Part shown: positions 23,993 through 32,078 of the stretch, one piece after another
How positions within the stretch are numbered: the stretch's first letter is position 1
Layout of the letters: each line of letters begins with the position of its first letter
Origin: Nonomuraea longispora
Lineage (GTDB): Bacteria; Actinomycetota; Actinomycetes; Streptosporangiales; Streptosporangiaceae
Direction of reading: 5' to 3'
Length of the DNA: 64,000 bases
Assembly: GCF_004348345.1 (NCBI RefSeq)
Contig: NZ_SMJZ01000001.1
Coordinates: 62,001-126,000 of the forward strand
The notes under the pieces: model-generated
What the model was told of the DNA's origin: nothing
The model's database searches: none
Seen by the model: only the letters and a program-made list of their open reading frames with translations
Position numbers and translations under genes: made by a program

Positions 23993-25363
23993 ATGCGGCT
24001 CCGTAACCGCTACCTCCTGATCTCCCGCATCGCCACCGGCGGTATGGGAGAGGTCTGGCGTGCCCGTGACGAGTTGCTCGGGCGCGAGGTGGCGGTGAAG
24101 ATCCTGCGCAGCCACATCCACGCGGACCCCACCTTCCGCGAGCGTTTCCGCAACGAGGCGAGGCTCACCGCGGCGCTGGCCGATCCCGGGGTGGCGCAGA
24201 TCTTCGACTACGGCGAGGAGAACGACCTCGCCTATCTGGTGATGGAGCTGGTGCAGGGCGAGCCGCTGTCGGCCATCCTGGCGCGCAACGGCGCGCTCGG
24301 GGCCGAGGTGGCGCTCGACGTCGTGCACCAGACGGCCCGGGCCCTGCACGCCGCCCACTCCTCCGGGATCATCCACCGCGACATCAAGCCGGGCAACCTG
24401 CTGGTCACGCCCGAGGGCACCATCAAGGTGACCGACTTCGGCATCGCGCGGGCCCTGGAGGCGGCGCCGGTGACGCAGACGGGCACGGTGCTGGGCACGG
24501 CCCAGTACGTCAGCCCCGAGCAGGCGCAGGGTTTCCCGCTCACGCCCTCCACCGACCTCTACTCCCTCGGCGTGGTGGCCTACGAGTGCCTGGCGGGGCG
24601 CACGCCGTTCCGCGGCGACACCCAGGTGGCGATCGCCCTGCAGCACCTCAACGAGCCGCCGCCGCCGCTCGGCGTGGACGTCCCGTCGCAGGTGCGCGAG
24701 CTGGTCATGGCGCTGCTGGCGAAGGAGCCGGGGCAGCGCCCGGCCACGGCGCTCGAACTGGCCGACCGGGCCCACGTGCTGCGCGAGTCGCTGGCCGGCG
24801 CCCGGTCCGGCGCCGACCTCAGCATGCTCACCGACCCGGGCGGCTTCCGCGTACGCGAGTCGTCGCCGGAGTCGTCGCCGGAGGACCAGCAGGCGACCGA
24901 CCGCATCGCCACGGCCACCGAGCCGCACGGCCCGCCGGCCCGCAGGCGCCGCAAGGGCGCGCGGACGCTGGCCGTGGTGGCCACGGCGGGCTGCGTGGCC
25001 GCGGTCGGGCTCAGCGCCGTCACCTTCGCCAACCGCCAGCCGCCCCCGCCGACGCCCGAGGTGGCCGAGCCGAGCGAGTCGCCGCCGCTGACGCCCCAGC
25101 GGACCCCACCCGCGAAGAAGAAGCGCACCAAGCGGCCTCCGGCGCTTCCGGTGAAGTCGCAACGGCCTATACCCTCTCGGTCGGCTACGGTAAGCAAGTC
25201 GGCAACACCCAGCAAGAAGCCGACGCCAAGACCGACACCCACACGGACGACGCGGACCCCTACGCCCACACCGACCCCTACGCCCACCACCACACCGACT
25301 ACCCCGACACCCACCGCCTCGCCGGACCCGGGTGAGACAAACCCGCCCAAGGAGCAGACGTGA
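23993..25363 (+). CDS. pknA: Ser/Thr protein kinase PknA
   Basis: 456 residues from ATG 23993; GTG 23972 directly after the pbpA stop is possible, but the family begins near L-R-N-R-Y-L-L. Kinase domain (1-260): G-G-M-G-E-V glycine loop, V-A-V-K lysine, H-R-D-I-K-P-G-N, D-F-G activation segment with T-G-T-V-L-G-T, and S-P-E-Q. A membrane helix lies at about 324-343, and the outside tail is a Pro/Thr low-complexity repeat with no sensor domain. It regulates growth and division with PknB. Confidence 0.95.
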   Translation: MRLRNRYLLISRIATGGMGEVWRARDELLGREVAVKILRSHIHADPTFRERFRNEARLTAALADPGVAQIFDYGEENDLAYLVMELVQGEPLSAILARNGALGAEVALDVVHQTARALHAAHSSGIIHRDIKPGNLLVTPEGTIKVTDFGIARALEAAPVTQTGTVLGTAQYVSPEQAQGFPLTPSTDLYSLGVVAYECLAGRTPFRGDTQVAIALQHLNEPPPPLGVDVPSQVRELVMALLAKEPGQRPATALELADRAHVLRESLAGARSGADLSMLTDPGGFRVRESSPESSPEDQQATDRIATATEPHGPPARRRRKGARTLAVVATAGCVAAVGLSAVTFANRQPPPPTPEVAEPSESPPLTPQRTPPAKKKRTKRPPALPVKSQRPIPSRSATVSKSATPSKKPTPRPTPTRTTRTPTPTPTPTPTTTPTTPTPTASPDPGETNPPKEQT

Positions 25364-25437
25364 CGCGCAATGGGGTCGATGATGGACACCGGCGGCCCCC
25401 CGAGCAGGCCGGTACCCAAGATGAACGGTAAGGGACA

Positions 25438-27315
25438 GTGCAGGAAATGACTCAGCCTCGGCTACTCGGAGGTCGTTACGAGCTCGACGGTGTCGTCGGG
25501 CGCGGCGGCATGGCCGAGGTGTATCGCGCCCGAGACATCCGGCTGGACCGCATAGTCGCGATCAAAACGCTCCGGTCCGACCTGGCTCGCGACCACACGT
25601 TCCAGGCCCGGTTCCGCCGCGAGGCGCAGTCTGCGGCCTCACTCAACCACCCTGCCGTGGTCGCCGTCTACGACACCGGCGAAGACGTCACCGACGGCAC
25701 CCCCGTGCCGTACATCGTGATGGAGTACGTCGACGGCCGGACTCTGCGCGACCTGCTGCGCCAGGATCGGCGGTTGCTGCCCGAGCGCGCGGTCGAGCTG
25801 GTCGACGGCATCCTCAGGGCCCTCGACTACAGCCATCGCGGCGGCATCGTGCACCGCGACATCAAGCCGGCCAACGTGATGATCACGCGGGCCGGCGACG
25901 TCAAGGTGATGGACTTCGGCATCGCGCGGGCCATGGCCGACTCCGCCGCCACCATGACGCAGACGGCGCAGGTGATCGGCACCGCCCAATACCTGTCGCC
26001 CGAGCAGGCGCGGGGCGAGCGGGTCGACGCCCGCAGCGACATCTACTCCACCGGCTGCGTGCTCTACGAGCTGCTGACGGGCCAGCCGCCGTTCACCGGC
26101 GACTCGCCTGTCGCGATCGCCTACCAGCACGTGCGCGAGGAGCCGATCCCGCCCTCCCAGATCGACCGCGAGATCCCCCCGTGGGCCGACGCCATCGTGC
26201 TGAAGGCCATGGCGAAGGACCCGGCGCACCGCTACCAGAGCGCGGGCGAGATGCGGGCCGACATCCAGCGGGCGATGTCCGGCATGCCGGTCGACGCCCA
26301 GACGATGGCGATGACCGGCGACTACGGCCAGGGCACGCGCATGATGACCGCGCCCCAGACATCCGGCGGGCCGGCCACGCAGCGCAGCGGCGCGATCCCG
26401 CCCTACGAATATGACGAGGGCGACGGCGGCGGCCGGGGCGGCCGGCGCAGGGCTGCCGGCGGCGGTGGCGGCAACGCGGTCAAGACCGCGATGTGGATCG
26501 TGATCCCGCTGCTGATCATCGGTGGGTTCATCACGGCCGGCTACCTGGTGTTCGGCTCCAAGGACACACCGGCCGACACGCAGATCGCGATCCCCGAGCT
26601 GACCACGCAGAAGGGCACGTACGCCGAGCAACAGCTCAAGCGCCTGGGGCTCAGCGTCCAGGTGACGCAGGAGTTCAGCTCCGACGTCGAGAAGGGCACC
26701 GTCATCAAGACGGAGCCCCCCGCCGGCGCCAAGGTCGACAAGGGCGCCAGCGTCAAGCTGTTCGTGTCGAAGGGCACCGAGCGGGTCAAGGTGCCGGCCA
26801 ACCTCATCGGCATGCCGCAGGCGGACGCCATGGCGGCCCTGGAGTCGGCGGGGCTGCGCGGCACGGTCAAGGCCAGAAACTCCGCCAAGGAGCAGGGCAC
26901 GGTCATCGACACCAGGCCGAAGGCGGGCGAGTCGCTGGAGAAGGGCGGCACCGTCACCCTCTTCGTGCCGAAGGAACTGGCCGAGGTGCCCAGCGTGATC
27001 GGGCTCACCCAGGAGGACGCGAGTTCCCAGATCAAGAGCTCCGGGTTCAAGGTCAAGGTCTCCGAGCAGCCCAACGAGCAGCCCGCGGGCACGGTCATCC
27101 AGCAGAACCCCGGCGAGGGCACCAAGCTGCCGCAGGACACGACGATCACGATCGTGGTGTCCACCGGTCCCGGCGACACCGCCACGGAGCCGCCGCCGAG
27201 CGATGAGTTCCCCACGGACGAATTCCCGCCGGACGAGGAACCGACGGAAGATTTCCCGACGGAGGACGAGCCGCCGGCCGACGACAACCCGATCGGCGAC
27301 GGCGGCCTCGGCTGA
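25438..27315 (+). CDS. pknB: PASTA-domain Ser/Thr protein kinase PknB
   Basis: 625 residues from GTG 25438, or 622 from ATG 25447. Kinase domain (about 13-275) with G-R-G-G-M-A-E-V, V-A-I-K (I-V-A-I-K-T), H-R-D-I-K-P-A-N, D-F-G and S-P-E-Q. The juxtamembrane linker is Gly/Arg-rich, the membrane helix lies at about 352-372, and three PASTA repeats (about 380-575) end in V-I-G-L-T-Q-type units. A Pro/Glu/Asp tail with repeated D-E-F-P closes the protein. PASTA domains bind muropeptides or lipid II. Many family members have four repeats; three are clear here. Last gene of the operon, followed by a terminator. Confidence 0.95.
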   Translation: MQEMTQPRLLGGRYELDGVVGRGGMAEVYRARDIRLDRIVAIKTLRSDLARDHTFQARFRREAQSAASLNHPAVVAVYDTGEDVTDGTPVPYIVMEYVDGRTLRDLLRQDRRLLPERAVELVDGILRALDYSHRGGIVHRDIKPANVMITRAGDVKVMDFGIARAMADSAATMTQTAQVIGTAQYLSPEQARGERVDARSDIYSTGCVLYELLTGQPPFTGDSPVAIAYQHVREEPIPPSQIDREIPPWADAIVLKAMAKDPAHRYQSAGEMRADIQRAMSGMPVDAQTMAMTGDYGQGTRMMTAPQTSGGPATQRSGAIPPYEYDEGDGGGRGGRRRAAGGGGGNAVKTAMWIVIPLLIIGGFITAGYLVFGSKDTPADTQIAIPELTTQKGTYAEQQLKRLGLSVQVTQEFSSDVEKGTVIKTEPPAGAKVDKGASVKLFVSKGTERVKVPANLIGMPQADAMAALESAGLRGTVKARNSAKEQGTVIDTRPKAGESLEKGGTVTLFVPKELAEVPSVIGLTQEDASSQIKSSGFKVKVSEQPNEQPAGTVIQQNPGEGTKLPQDTTITIVVSTGPGDTATEPPPSDEFPTDEFPPDEEPTEDFPTEDEPPADDNPIGDGGLG

Positions 27316-27330
27316 GGCTCGCACGTGACA

Positions 27331-27361
27331 GGGCCGTCCATCCCCTCGGGGTGGGCGGCCC
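27331..27361 (+). terminator. Terminator of the fhaA-pknB operon
   Basis: GGGCCG and CGGCCC bracket the hairpin GGGCCGTCCATCCCC / GGGGTGGGCGGCCC with a two-base tip and a couple of mismatches, followed by TTCGTC. It begins 16 bp after the pknB stop. Confidence 0.75.
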
Positions 27362-27380
27362 TTCGTCATGTCGCGCGGAC

Positions 27381-27421
27381 ACAAAAGCGCCCCCGCCGCT
27401 CGGGGGCAACGGCGGGGACGC
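27381..27421 (-). terminator. Intrinsic terminator of the trpG-like operon
   Basis: On the minus strand CCCCGCCG (27417-27410) pairs with CGGCGGGG (27398-27391), extended by GCG/CGC at the base, and is followed by TTTTGT. This classic stem plus T-run lies 33 bp past the stop of the minus-strand glutamine amidotransferase gene. Confidence 0.85.
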
Positions 27422-27453
27422 TCACTTGTCTGTCGTCCGGCAGGAGAGGTTTG

Positions 27454-28026
27454 TTACACGATCCGGCGCAGCCAATTGCCGAGCAGCCGGTGACCGTGCT
27501 CCGACAACACGGACTCGGGATGGAACTGGATGCCTTCGACGGGCGCCCGGCGGTGGCGCAGGCCCATGATGACGCCGTCGCGGGTGCGGGCGGTCACGTC
27601 GAGCACGTCGGGCACCGTGCCGGGCAGCACGGCGAGCGAGTGGTAGCGGGTCATCCGCACGGGGGAGGGCAGCGTCTCGAACACGCCCTCGCCGTCGTGG
27701 ACGACGGCGCTGGTCTGCCCGTGGAAGAGGTCGGGAGCGCGGGCCACGGTGGCGCCGTGGGCGATGGCGATGGCCTGGTGGCCGAGGCAGACGCCGAGCA
27801 GCGGCAGCTTGCGCACGACCGCGTGGTGGACCAGAGGGACGCTCACACCAGCCGCCTCTGGCGTGCCGGGCCCGGGGCTGACGAGCACGCCGTCGAAGCC
27901 GTCGGCGTCTCGCACGGCCACGTCGTCACGCGACCGCACGTCGCAGTCGGCCCCCAGCTCGCGCAGGTACTGAACGATGGTGTGGACGAAGCTGTCGTGG
28001 TTGTCCACCACCAGCACACGGATCAT
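27454..28026 (-). CDS. Anthranilate / aminodeoxychorismate synthase component II (glutamine amidotransferase)
   Basis: 190 residues from ATG 28026, whose codon overlaps the stop of the upstream small gene (ATGA). Class I glutamine amidotransferase: catalytic Cys in G-V-C-L-G-H-Q near residue 80, and His-Glu in F-H-P-E-S near 170. D-N-H-D-S-F at the N-terminus and S-P-G-P-G-T-P are typical of TrpG/PabA. It supplies ammonia from glutamine to a chorismate-using partner. No component I gene is nearby. A trpG at this place is conserved in actinobacteria near pknB, so it may be dual-function. Confidence 0.92.
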   Translation of the reverse strand: MIRVLVVDNHDSFVHTIVQYLRELGADCDVRSRDDVAVRDADGFDGVLVSPGPGTPEAAGVSVPLVHHAVVRKLPLLGVCLGHQAIAIAHGATVARAPDLFHGQTSAVVHDGEGVFETLPSPVRMTRYHSLAVLPGTVPDVLDVTARTRDGVIMGLRHRRAPVEGIQFHPESVLSEHGHRLLGNWLRRIV

Positions 28027-28181
28027 TTCCTGACGGTCACCTCGTCCAGCGTCACCACGGGCTCGAAGAGCGGGAACACCACCCACCAGAGTACGGCCAC
28101 GGCCGCGGCGACCAGCGCCAGGGCCGTCAGCACCCTGGTGCGCGTGGTGCCGGGCAGCTTGCGCCAGAGCCAGGCGTACAT
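28023..28181 (-). CDS. 52-residue single-helix membrane protein between sortase and trpG
   Basis: A small gene from ATG 28181 with GAGGAG spaced properly before it, ending at TGA 28023-28025 which overlaps the next start. The product has a basic N-terminus (W-L-W-R-K-L-P-G-T-T-R-T-R), one membrane helix (about 16-38) and a short outside tail P-V-V-T-L-D-E-V-T-V. It follows the sortase stop by one base, so the three genes form a tight operon. Function unknown; it could be an accessory of the sortase or wall machinery. Confidence 0.7.
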   Translation of the reverse strand: MYAWLWRKLPGTTRTRVLTALALVAAAVAVLWWVVFPLFEPVVTLDEVTVRK

Positions 28182-28182
28182 G

Positions 28183-28845
28183 TCACTCCTCTCGAGGTTC
28201 GCTCTCCTTGAGCACGCCGTACACGATGAGGCGCTCGGCGGCCGAGTACTCGGGGTGGCACGTGGTCAGGGTGATGAAGGCGCGTACGGGGCGGATGCCG
28301 GGTTTGCCGGGCACGGGGGCGAGCACGTCCACCTCGTCGGGTCGCACGATGTCCTGGGAGGTGACGCGGTAGGTGTAGCGGGCCTCGCGGGTCTCCACGA
28401 CGATCTCGTCCTCGCGTTCGAGCTCGTCGATCTCGTTGAACGGGGCCGCGTACGTCGTGCGGTGTCCCGACAACACGAAGTTGCCGACCTGGCCGGGAAG
28501 GGCGCTGTCGGGGTAGTGGCCAGGGCCGCGTTTCAGGTGGGCGGTGCCGACGCCTTCGACGATGGCGTACTCGTAGTCGCGGCCCAGCGCGGGGATGCGC
28601 AGCACGGCGAGGGCCTCGCCGGGCCTGACCGCACTCAGGCGCTCCCGTGCCGCCCTGTCGGCCGCCAGCTCGCTCTGGAGCAGCAGTTGCTGCTGCTGGG
28701 TGTAGGCGCCGGTGCCCCAGAGGAGGTAGGCGCAGAACAGCATGAGGATGAGGCCCGCGGTGATGCTCGTCTCCCCCACGGCCCGGAGCATGGCCCGCAT
28801 GCGATCAGGGTATTCCTGGACGATGCGGGCTCCGGGGATCGCCAT
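28183..28845 (-). CDS. Class E sortase
   Basis: 220 residues. A basic cytoplasmic start and one membrane helix (about 27-47) precede the sortase fold. The catalytic triad is visible: His in L-S-G-H-R-T-T near 127, Cys in T-L-T-T-C-H-P near 196, and an Arg after A-E-R-L-I-V. The T-L-x-T-C motif and position near pknB match the class E enzymes of actinobacteria, which anchor LAxTG-type surface proteins. No substrate with such a motif is seen in this window. Confidence 0.92.
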   Translation of the reverse strand: MAIPGARIVQEYPDRMRAMLRAVGETSITAGLILMLFCAYLLWGTGAYTQQQQLLLQSELAADRAARERLSAVRPGEALAVLRIPALGRDYEYAIVEGVGTAHLKRGPGHYPDSALPGQVGNFVLSGHRTTYAAPFNEIDELEREDEIVVETREARYTYRVTSQDIVRPDEVDVLAPVPGKPGIRPVRAFITLTTCHPEYSAAERLIVYGVLKESEPREE

Positions 28846-28957
28846 GTCATGCGCGTGGCGACTATCCTTGGCACGCTCGCACTACCGCGCTTGAACTACG
28901 CTTACCGAAAGGCCTGTGGACGATCCGGAAGCCCAGGCCCTCAGCAGGAGTTACCCA

Positions 28958-29203
28958 GTGCCCAAGTCGAAGGCTCGCAAGAAGGCGGTTTACACCCCGC
29001 CGCAGAGGTCCCAGCAGGTCAAGGTCAGCCCCCGCTGGCTCGCGCCCACCATGGTCACGGCGTGGATCGTCGGCATCCTGTGGATCGCCGTTTATTACGT
29101 CGCGCCGCAGACCCCCTTCATCGGCGACCTCCAGAACTGGAATCTGCTGATCGGGTTTGTTTTCATCATCTTCGGTGTGGTGCTTTCCACCCGCTGGCGT
29201 TAG
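28958..29203 (+). CDS. crgA: Cell division protein CrgA
   Basis: 81 residues from GTG 28958 with GGAG upstream; longer readings extend into the promoter. Lys/Arg-rich N-terminus P-K-S-K-A-R-K-K followed by two membrane helices (about 30-50 and 60-78) and ends in S-T-R-W-R. This is the CrgA family (formerly WhiP), which coordinates septation in streptomycetes and recruits the divisome in mycobacteria. It is divergent from the sortase gene. Confidence 0.93.
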   Translation: MPKSKARKKAVYTPPQRSQQVKVSPRWLAPTMVTAWIVGILWIAVYYVAPQTPFIGDLQNWNLLIGFVFIIFGVVLSTRWR

Positions 29204-29238
29204 TTCTTTCCACAGTCTTTTCCACAGCCTGGGGAAGC

Positions 29239-30105
29239 TCAGCTCATGGCCAGGATGGCCGACACCCTGACCACTATGAGCACCGCCAGCAGGATCAGCG
29301 CTCCGCCGATCGCCAGCACCTGCCACAGGGTCCTGTTGTTCTTGGGGGCGTAGGCCAGCGCCCCCGCCAGCAGCGCGCCCGTGATCAGCCCGCCGATGTG
29401 TCCTGTCCAGCTGATGTTGGGGAAGACGAAGGTGATCACCAGGTTGATCACGATGAGCACGGCGATGCCGCGCACGTCCATGCTGAGCTTGCGGCCCACC
29501 ACGAACACCGCTCCGAACAGGCCGAAGATGGCTCCGGACGCGCCGACCGTGGGCTGGTTGATCGGGTCGACCCAGAGGCCGAGCGCCGAGCCGCCGAACG
29601 CGCTGATCAGATAGATGGCGACGAAGCGTGCGTGCCCGAAGGCGCGCTCCAGGTAGGGGCCGATGACATAGAGCGCCCAGCAGTTGAACAGGATGTGGAA
29701 CACGCCGCTGTGCACGAACGCGGCGGTGATCAGCCGGTGATATTCGTCGAGCAGGGCGACGCCTGCGGGCCACATGGCCAGTTCACCGGTGATCGCGCCG
29801 CCGGCGACATACTGCACGCCGAACACCACGACGTTGATGACCAGGATCGTGTACGTCACGATCGGCGTGCGTACGATGCCGCCGCCGAAGGTGGATCTGG
29901 CCTGGCGGATGCCCTTGTTGCCCTCGGCCACGCATTCGGGGCACTGGAAGCCGACCGCCGCGTCACGCATGCAGTCGGGGCAGATGGGACGCTCGCACCG
30001 CTGGCAGCGTACCCAGGTCTCCTTGTCGGGGTGCCGGTAGCAGGTGGGCACCGCCTCAGCGGGCTGCTCGGGCTGCGGGGGCGGGCTCGGCGGCTGGCTG
30101 GTCAT
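29239..30105 (-). CDS. Rhomboid-family intramembrane serine protease
   Basis: 288 residues. A zinc-ribbon-like head (about 20-55) with C-Y-R-H-P, C-Q-R-C, C-P-D-C and C-P-E-C precedes six or seven membrane helices. Catalytic Ser is in G-A-S-G-A-I-F-G near 193, and the His partner in T-G-H-I-G-G. These enzymes cut membrane proteins within the bilayer. The cysteine-rich head is a common fusion in actinobacteria, its role unknown. Located between crgA and the cyclophilin, as in related genomes. Confidence 0.93.
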   Translation of the reverse strand: MTSQPPSPPPQPEQPAEAVPTCYRHPDKETWVRCQRCERPICPDCMRDAAVGFQCPECVAEGNKGIRQARSTFGGGIVRTPIVTYTILVINVVVFGVQYVAGGAITGELAMWPAGVALLDEYHRLITAAFVHSGVFHILFNCWALYVIGPYLERAFGHARFVAIYLISAFGGSALGLWVDPINQPTVGASGAIFGLFGAVFVVGRKLSMDVRGIAVLIVINLVITFVFPNISWTGHIGGLITGALLAGALAYAPKNNRTLWQVLAIGGALILLAVLIVVRVSAILAMS

Positions 30106-30155
30106 GACCGAAGCCTAAGGCTTGCGCGGGGATGCCGCGTGACCGCGAGCGCCCG

Positions 30156-30204
30156 CGCTCCGGCGAGGCCGCCGCCGATCGGACGGCCTCGACGCGCCGG
30201 AGCG
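30156..30204 (-). terminator. Long hairpin after the cyclophilin gene
   Basis: CGCTCCGGCG (30156-30165) pairs perfectly with CGCCGGAGCG (30195-30204), and AGGCCG/CGGCCT extend the stem inside after a small bulge. It lies between the cyclophilin stop and the rhomboid start, both on the minus strand, and likely separates the two transcripts. Confidence 0.65.
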
Positions 30205-30220
30205 TGCTGGTGCGCGGAGG

Positions 30221-30760
30221 TCAGGCAGGAACGCGGTCGATGGTGACCGACTCCAGCACGACGTCCTCCACGGGGCGGTCGTTGCCGTCGGTGCGGGTCT
30301 TCGCGATGGCGTCGACCACCTCCCGGCCCTCGACGACCTCGCCGAAGATGGTGTGCTTGCCGTTGAGGTGCCGCAGCGGCGCCTGGACCGTGACGAAGAA
30401 CTGCGAGCCGTTGGTGCCCTTGCCGAAGCGGATGCCCGCGTTGGCCATGGCCAGCAGATAGGGGCGGTCGAAGAGCAGCTCGGGGTGGATCTCGTCGTCG
30501 AAGTCGTAGCCGGGGCCGCCGACGCCCTGGCCCAGCGGGTCACCGCCCTGGATCATGAAGCCCGAGATCACCCGGTGGAAGATCGTGCCGTCGTAGAAGC
30601 GGCCGGTGCTCTTCTCGCCGGTGCCCGGGTGGGTCCACTCGCGCGTGCCCTCCGCGAGCTCGACGAAGTTTCGCACCGTCTTCGGGGCCTTGTTGGGAAA
30701 GAGCTCTATTTTGACGGTGCCGTGATTGGTGTTCAGGTTAGCGATCAGCTTCTCAGCCAC
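30221..30760 (-). CDS. Peptidyl-prolyl cis-trans isomerase (cyclophilin)
   Basis: 179 residues, a cytoplasmic cyclophilin with no signal peptide. The catalytic Arg is in F-H-R-V-I-S-G-F-M-I-Q-G-G-D-P, with F-V-T-V-Q-A-P and H-L-N-G-K-H-T-I-F-G-E-V downstream. It speeds proline isomerisation in folding. A similar enzyme (PpiA) sits beside the pknB cluster in M. tuberculosis, so the gene order is conserved. Confidence 0.95.
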   Translation of the reverse strand: MAEKLIANLNTNHGTVKIELFPNKAPKTVRNFVELAEGTREWTHPGTGEKSTGRFYDGTIFHRVISGFMIQGGDPLGQGVGGPGYDFDDEIHPELLFDRPYLLAMANAGIRFGKGTNGSQFFVTVQAPLRHLNGKHTIFGEVVEGREVVDAIAKTRTDGNDRPVEDVVLESVTIDRVPA

Positions 30761-30919
30761 GAGACAGCTGCCTCCCTCTATGTACAGGGTCGGTTTGTCA
30801 TGTTCTCAGGGCTGAGGCCGTACGGCCCAGCCCGGGCCATCCTCCCACGGACGGCCATGATTGAGCCCTCTTGTCCAGGGAAGGTCAGGCTCGGGCACCC
30901 AACGACAGGGGAGGTTGTC

Positions 30920-31420
30920 GTGTCCCTGACAATGAGAAGACGCCGCGTGGTCATGGAGGTTCCCGCCACGTGGATGGGCCGGATGAAGGCCCAGGCCGTA
31001 CGAACCGGCCACCGTATGGCGCCGATGGCGGACCAGGCCAAAGTGGTCACCGCCCGGCGCATCGAGGACGCCCGCTACTGGGCGGCGCCGCGGCTGGAGT
31101 CCGCGGCACACGGTGTCGAGGAACAACTCGCCCCCAAGGTCAGCCACATGCTGACCACGGCGGCCAGGAGGATCGATCCCAAGCCCGAACGGTCGCGGCG
31201 GTGGCCGATGCTCATGCTGCTGACCGGCCTTACGGTGGGGTCGATCGGCTACATGTTCTACCGCCGCAACGCCCAGCAGTGGACCGAGCACATGAAGGAC
31301 TCCGCTAGCGATGCGTCACGCTGGGTCAATGAGAATGCGAGCACAGCCGCGGAGTCGGCGGACCGGATGGCCGCGAAGGCCTCCGACAAGGCGGACGAGG
31401 CATCTCGCGAGATGTCCTGA
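30920..31420 (+). CDS. DUF5324-like membrane protein
   Basis: 166 residues from GTG 30920, with GGGGAGG five bases upstream; ATG 30932 is possible. An amphipathic N-terminal half rich in Arg/Ala (A-P-R-L-E-S-A-A-H-G-V-E-E-Q-L-A-P-K-V) leads to a membrane helix at about 96-112 and an Ala/Ser/Glu/Lys-rich, probably coiled C-terminus. This layout and the position next to the cyclophilin resemble the DUF5324 proteins of streptomycetes; that match is from memory. Function unknown, possibly envelope-associated. Ends in a strong palindromic terminator. Confidence 0.7.
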   Translation: MSLTMRRRRVVMEVPATWMGRMKAQAVRTGHRMAPMADQAKVVTARRIEDARYWAAPRLESAAHGVEEQLAPKVSHMLTTAARRIDPKPERSRRWPMLMLLTGLTVGSIGYMFYRRNAQQWTEHMKDSASDASRWVNENASTAAESADRMAAKASDKADEASREMS

Positions 31421-31428
31421 GTTCGCTG

Positions 31429-31464
31429 GGAAGCGCGCCCCCTGTCGACAGGGGGCGCGCTTCC
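31429..31464. terminator. 36-bp perfect palindrome, bidirectional terminator
   Basis: GGAAGCGCGCCCCCTGTC (31429-31446) is followed directly by its exact reverse complement (31447-31464). It lies 8 bp after one gene and 36 bp before the stop of the convergent gene, so it can end both transcripts. Confidence 0.8.
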
Positions 31465-31500
31465 GTTGTGCGAGGTTCCCCCGTCAGTGGTGTGACCTGG

Positions 31501-31953
31501 TCACTCGGCCTTCTTGCACTCGATCTTGACGGTCTTGTGCGGCCCCTCGCCGGCCCTGACCATGATCCCGTCGGCCGGTAGGGCGGGCTTCCACGTGTCG
31601 GCGTCGGCGCGCACGCCGCGGCGCGCCTCGCCCTCGGGCAGCTTCACGCCCTTCGCAGATGCCTGAATCTCCACCGTCTCCCTGTGCTCGGGCTTGACCG
31701 GGGCCGTCACCTCGGCAGGCTTGGCCCGCTCGACCCTGGCCGTCGCTCGGTCAGGAGCGGTCGGCTTGGCACCCTCGGCGGGCATGGCCCTGACCACCTC
31801 GATGGTCTTGCCGTCACTCGTCTTGCAGATCACCTTGGTGCCCGCGGTGAGATCCGCGAAGCTGGAGGGCTCGTCGGCCATGGCCGAGCCGGCCAGACCC
31901 GTGACGGCCAGGCCGGCGACCGCGGCGAGCACCGCGAGACGTCGCTTGATCAT
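31501..31953 (-). CDS. Secreted hypothetical protein
   Basis: 150 residues from ATG 31953, with GAGGAG seven bases upstream. Sec signal peptide: K-R-R then a hydrophobic core and A-M-A-D cleavage near residue 26. The mature part has two cysteines (V-I-C-K-T near 44, I-E-C-K-K at the end) likely to form a disulfide, and a Pro/Ala/Glu/Arg-rich middle. No family recognised. It is divergent from the two-component system at 32.1 kb, whose promoter shares the 125-bp gap, so that system may control it. Confidence 0.75.
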   Translation of the reverse strand: MIKRRLAVLAAVAGLAVTGLAGSAMADEPSSFADLTAGTKVICKTSDGKTIEVVRAMPAEGAKPTAPDRATARVERAKPAEVTAPVKPEHRETVEIQASAKGVKLPEGEARRGVRADADTWKPALPADGIMVRAGEGPHKTVKIECKKAE

Positions 31954-32078
31954 GGTTCTCCTCACTCGAGGTTCGATGGAACGCATCCGAGAGTGCTCGC
32001 GTGTACCTGAAGCGACGCTGAAGGGACCCGAAACGATCTTCAGGTTGGCTTTAGGTGCACTGCGGCACTCTGGTGCCT

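Noticed and set aside
22214-25162. A 982-codon open frame on the minus strand across rodA, pbpA and pknA
   Set aside because: It is antisense to three well-supported genes with conserved motifs; long antisense frames are usual at this GC content and its product is low-complexity Arg/His/Gly.
25140-25340. Repetitive CCNAC-rich DNA in the end of pknA, resembling a tandem repeat
   Set aside because: It encodes the Pro/Thr low-complexity tail of the kinase and needs no other explanation.
27325-30246. A 973-codon plus-strand frame over trpG, sortase and rhomboid genes
   Set aside because: Antisense shadow: the minus-strand genes have catalytic motifs while this frame has no domain.
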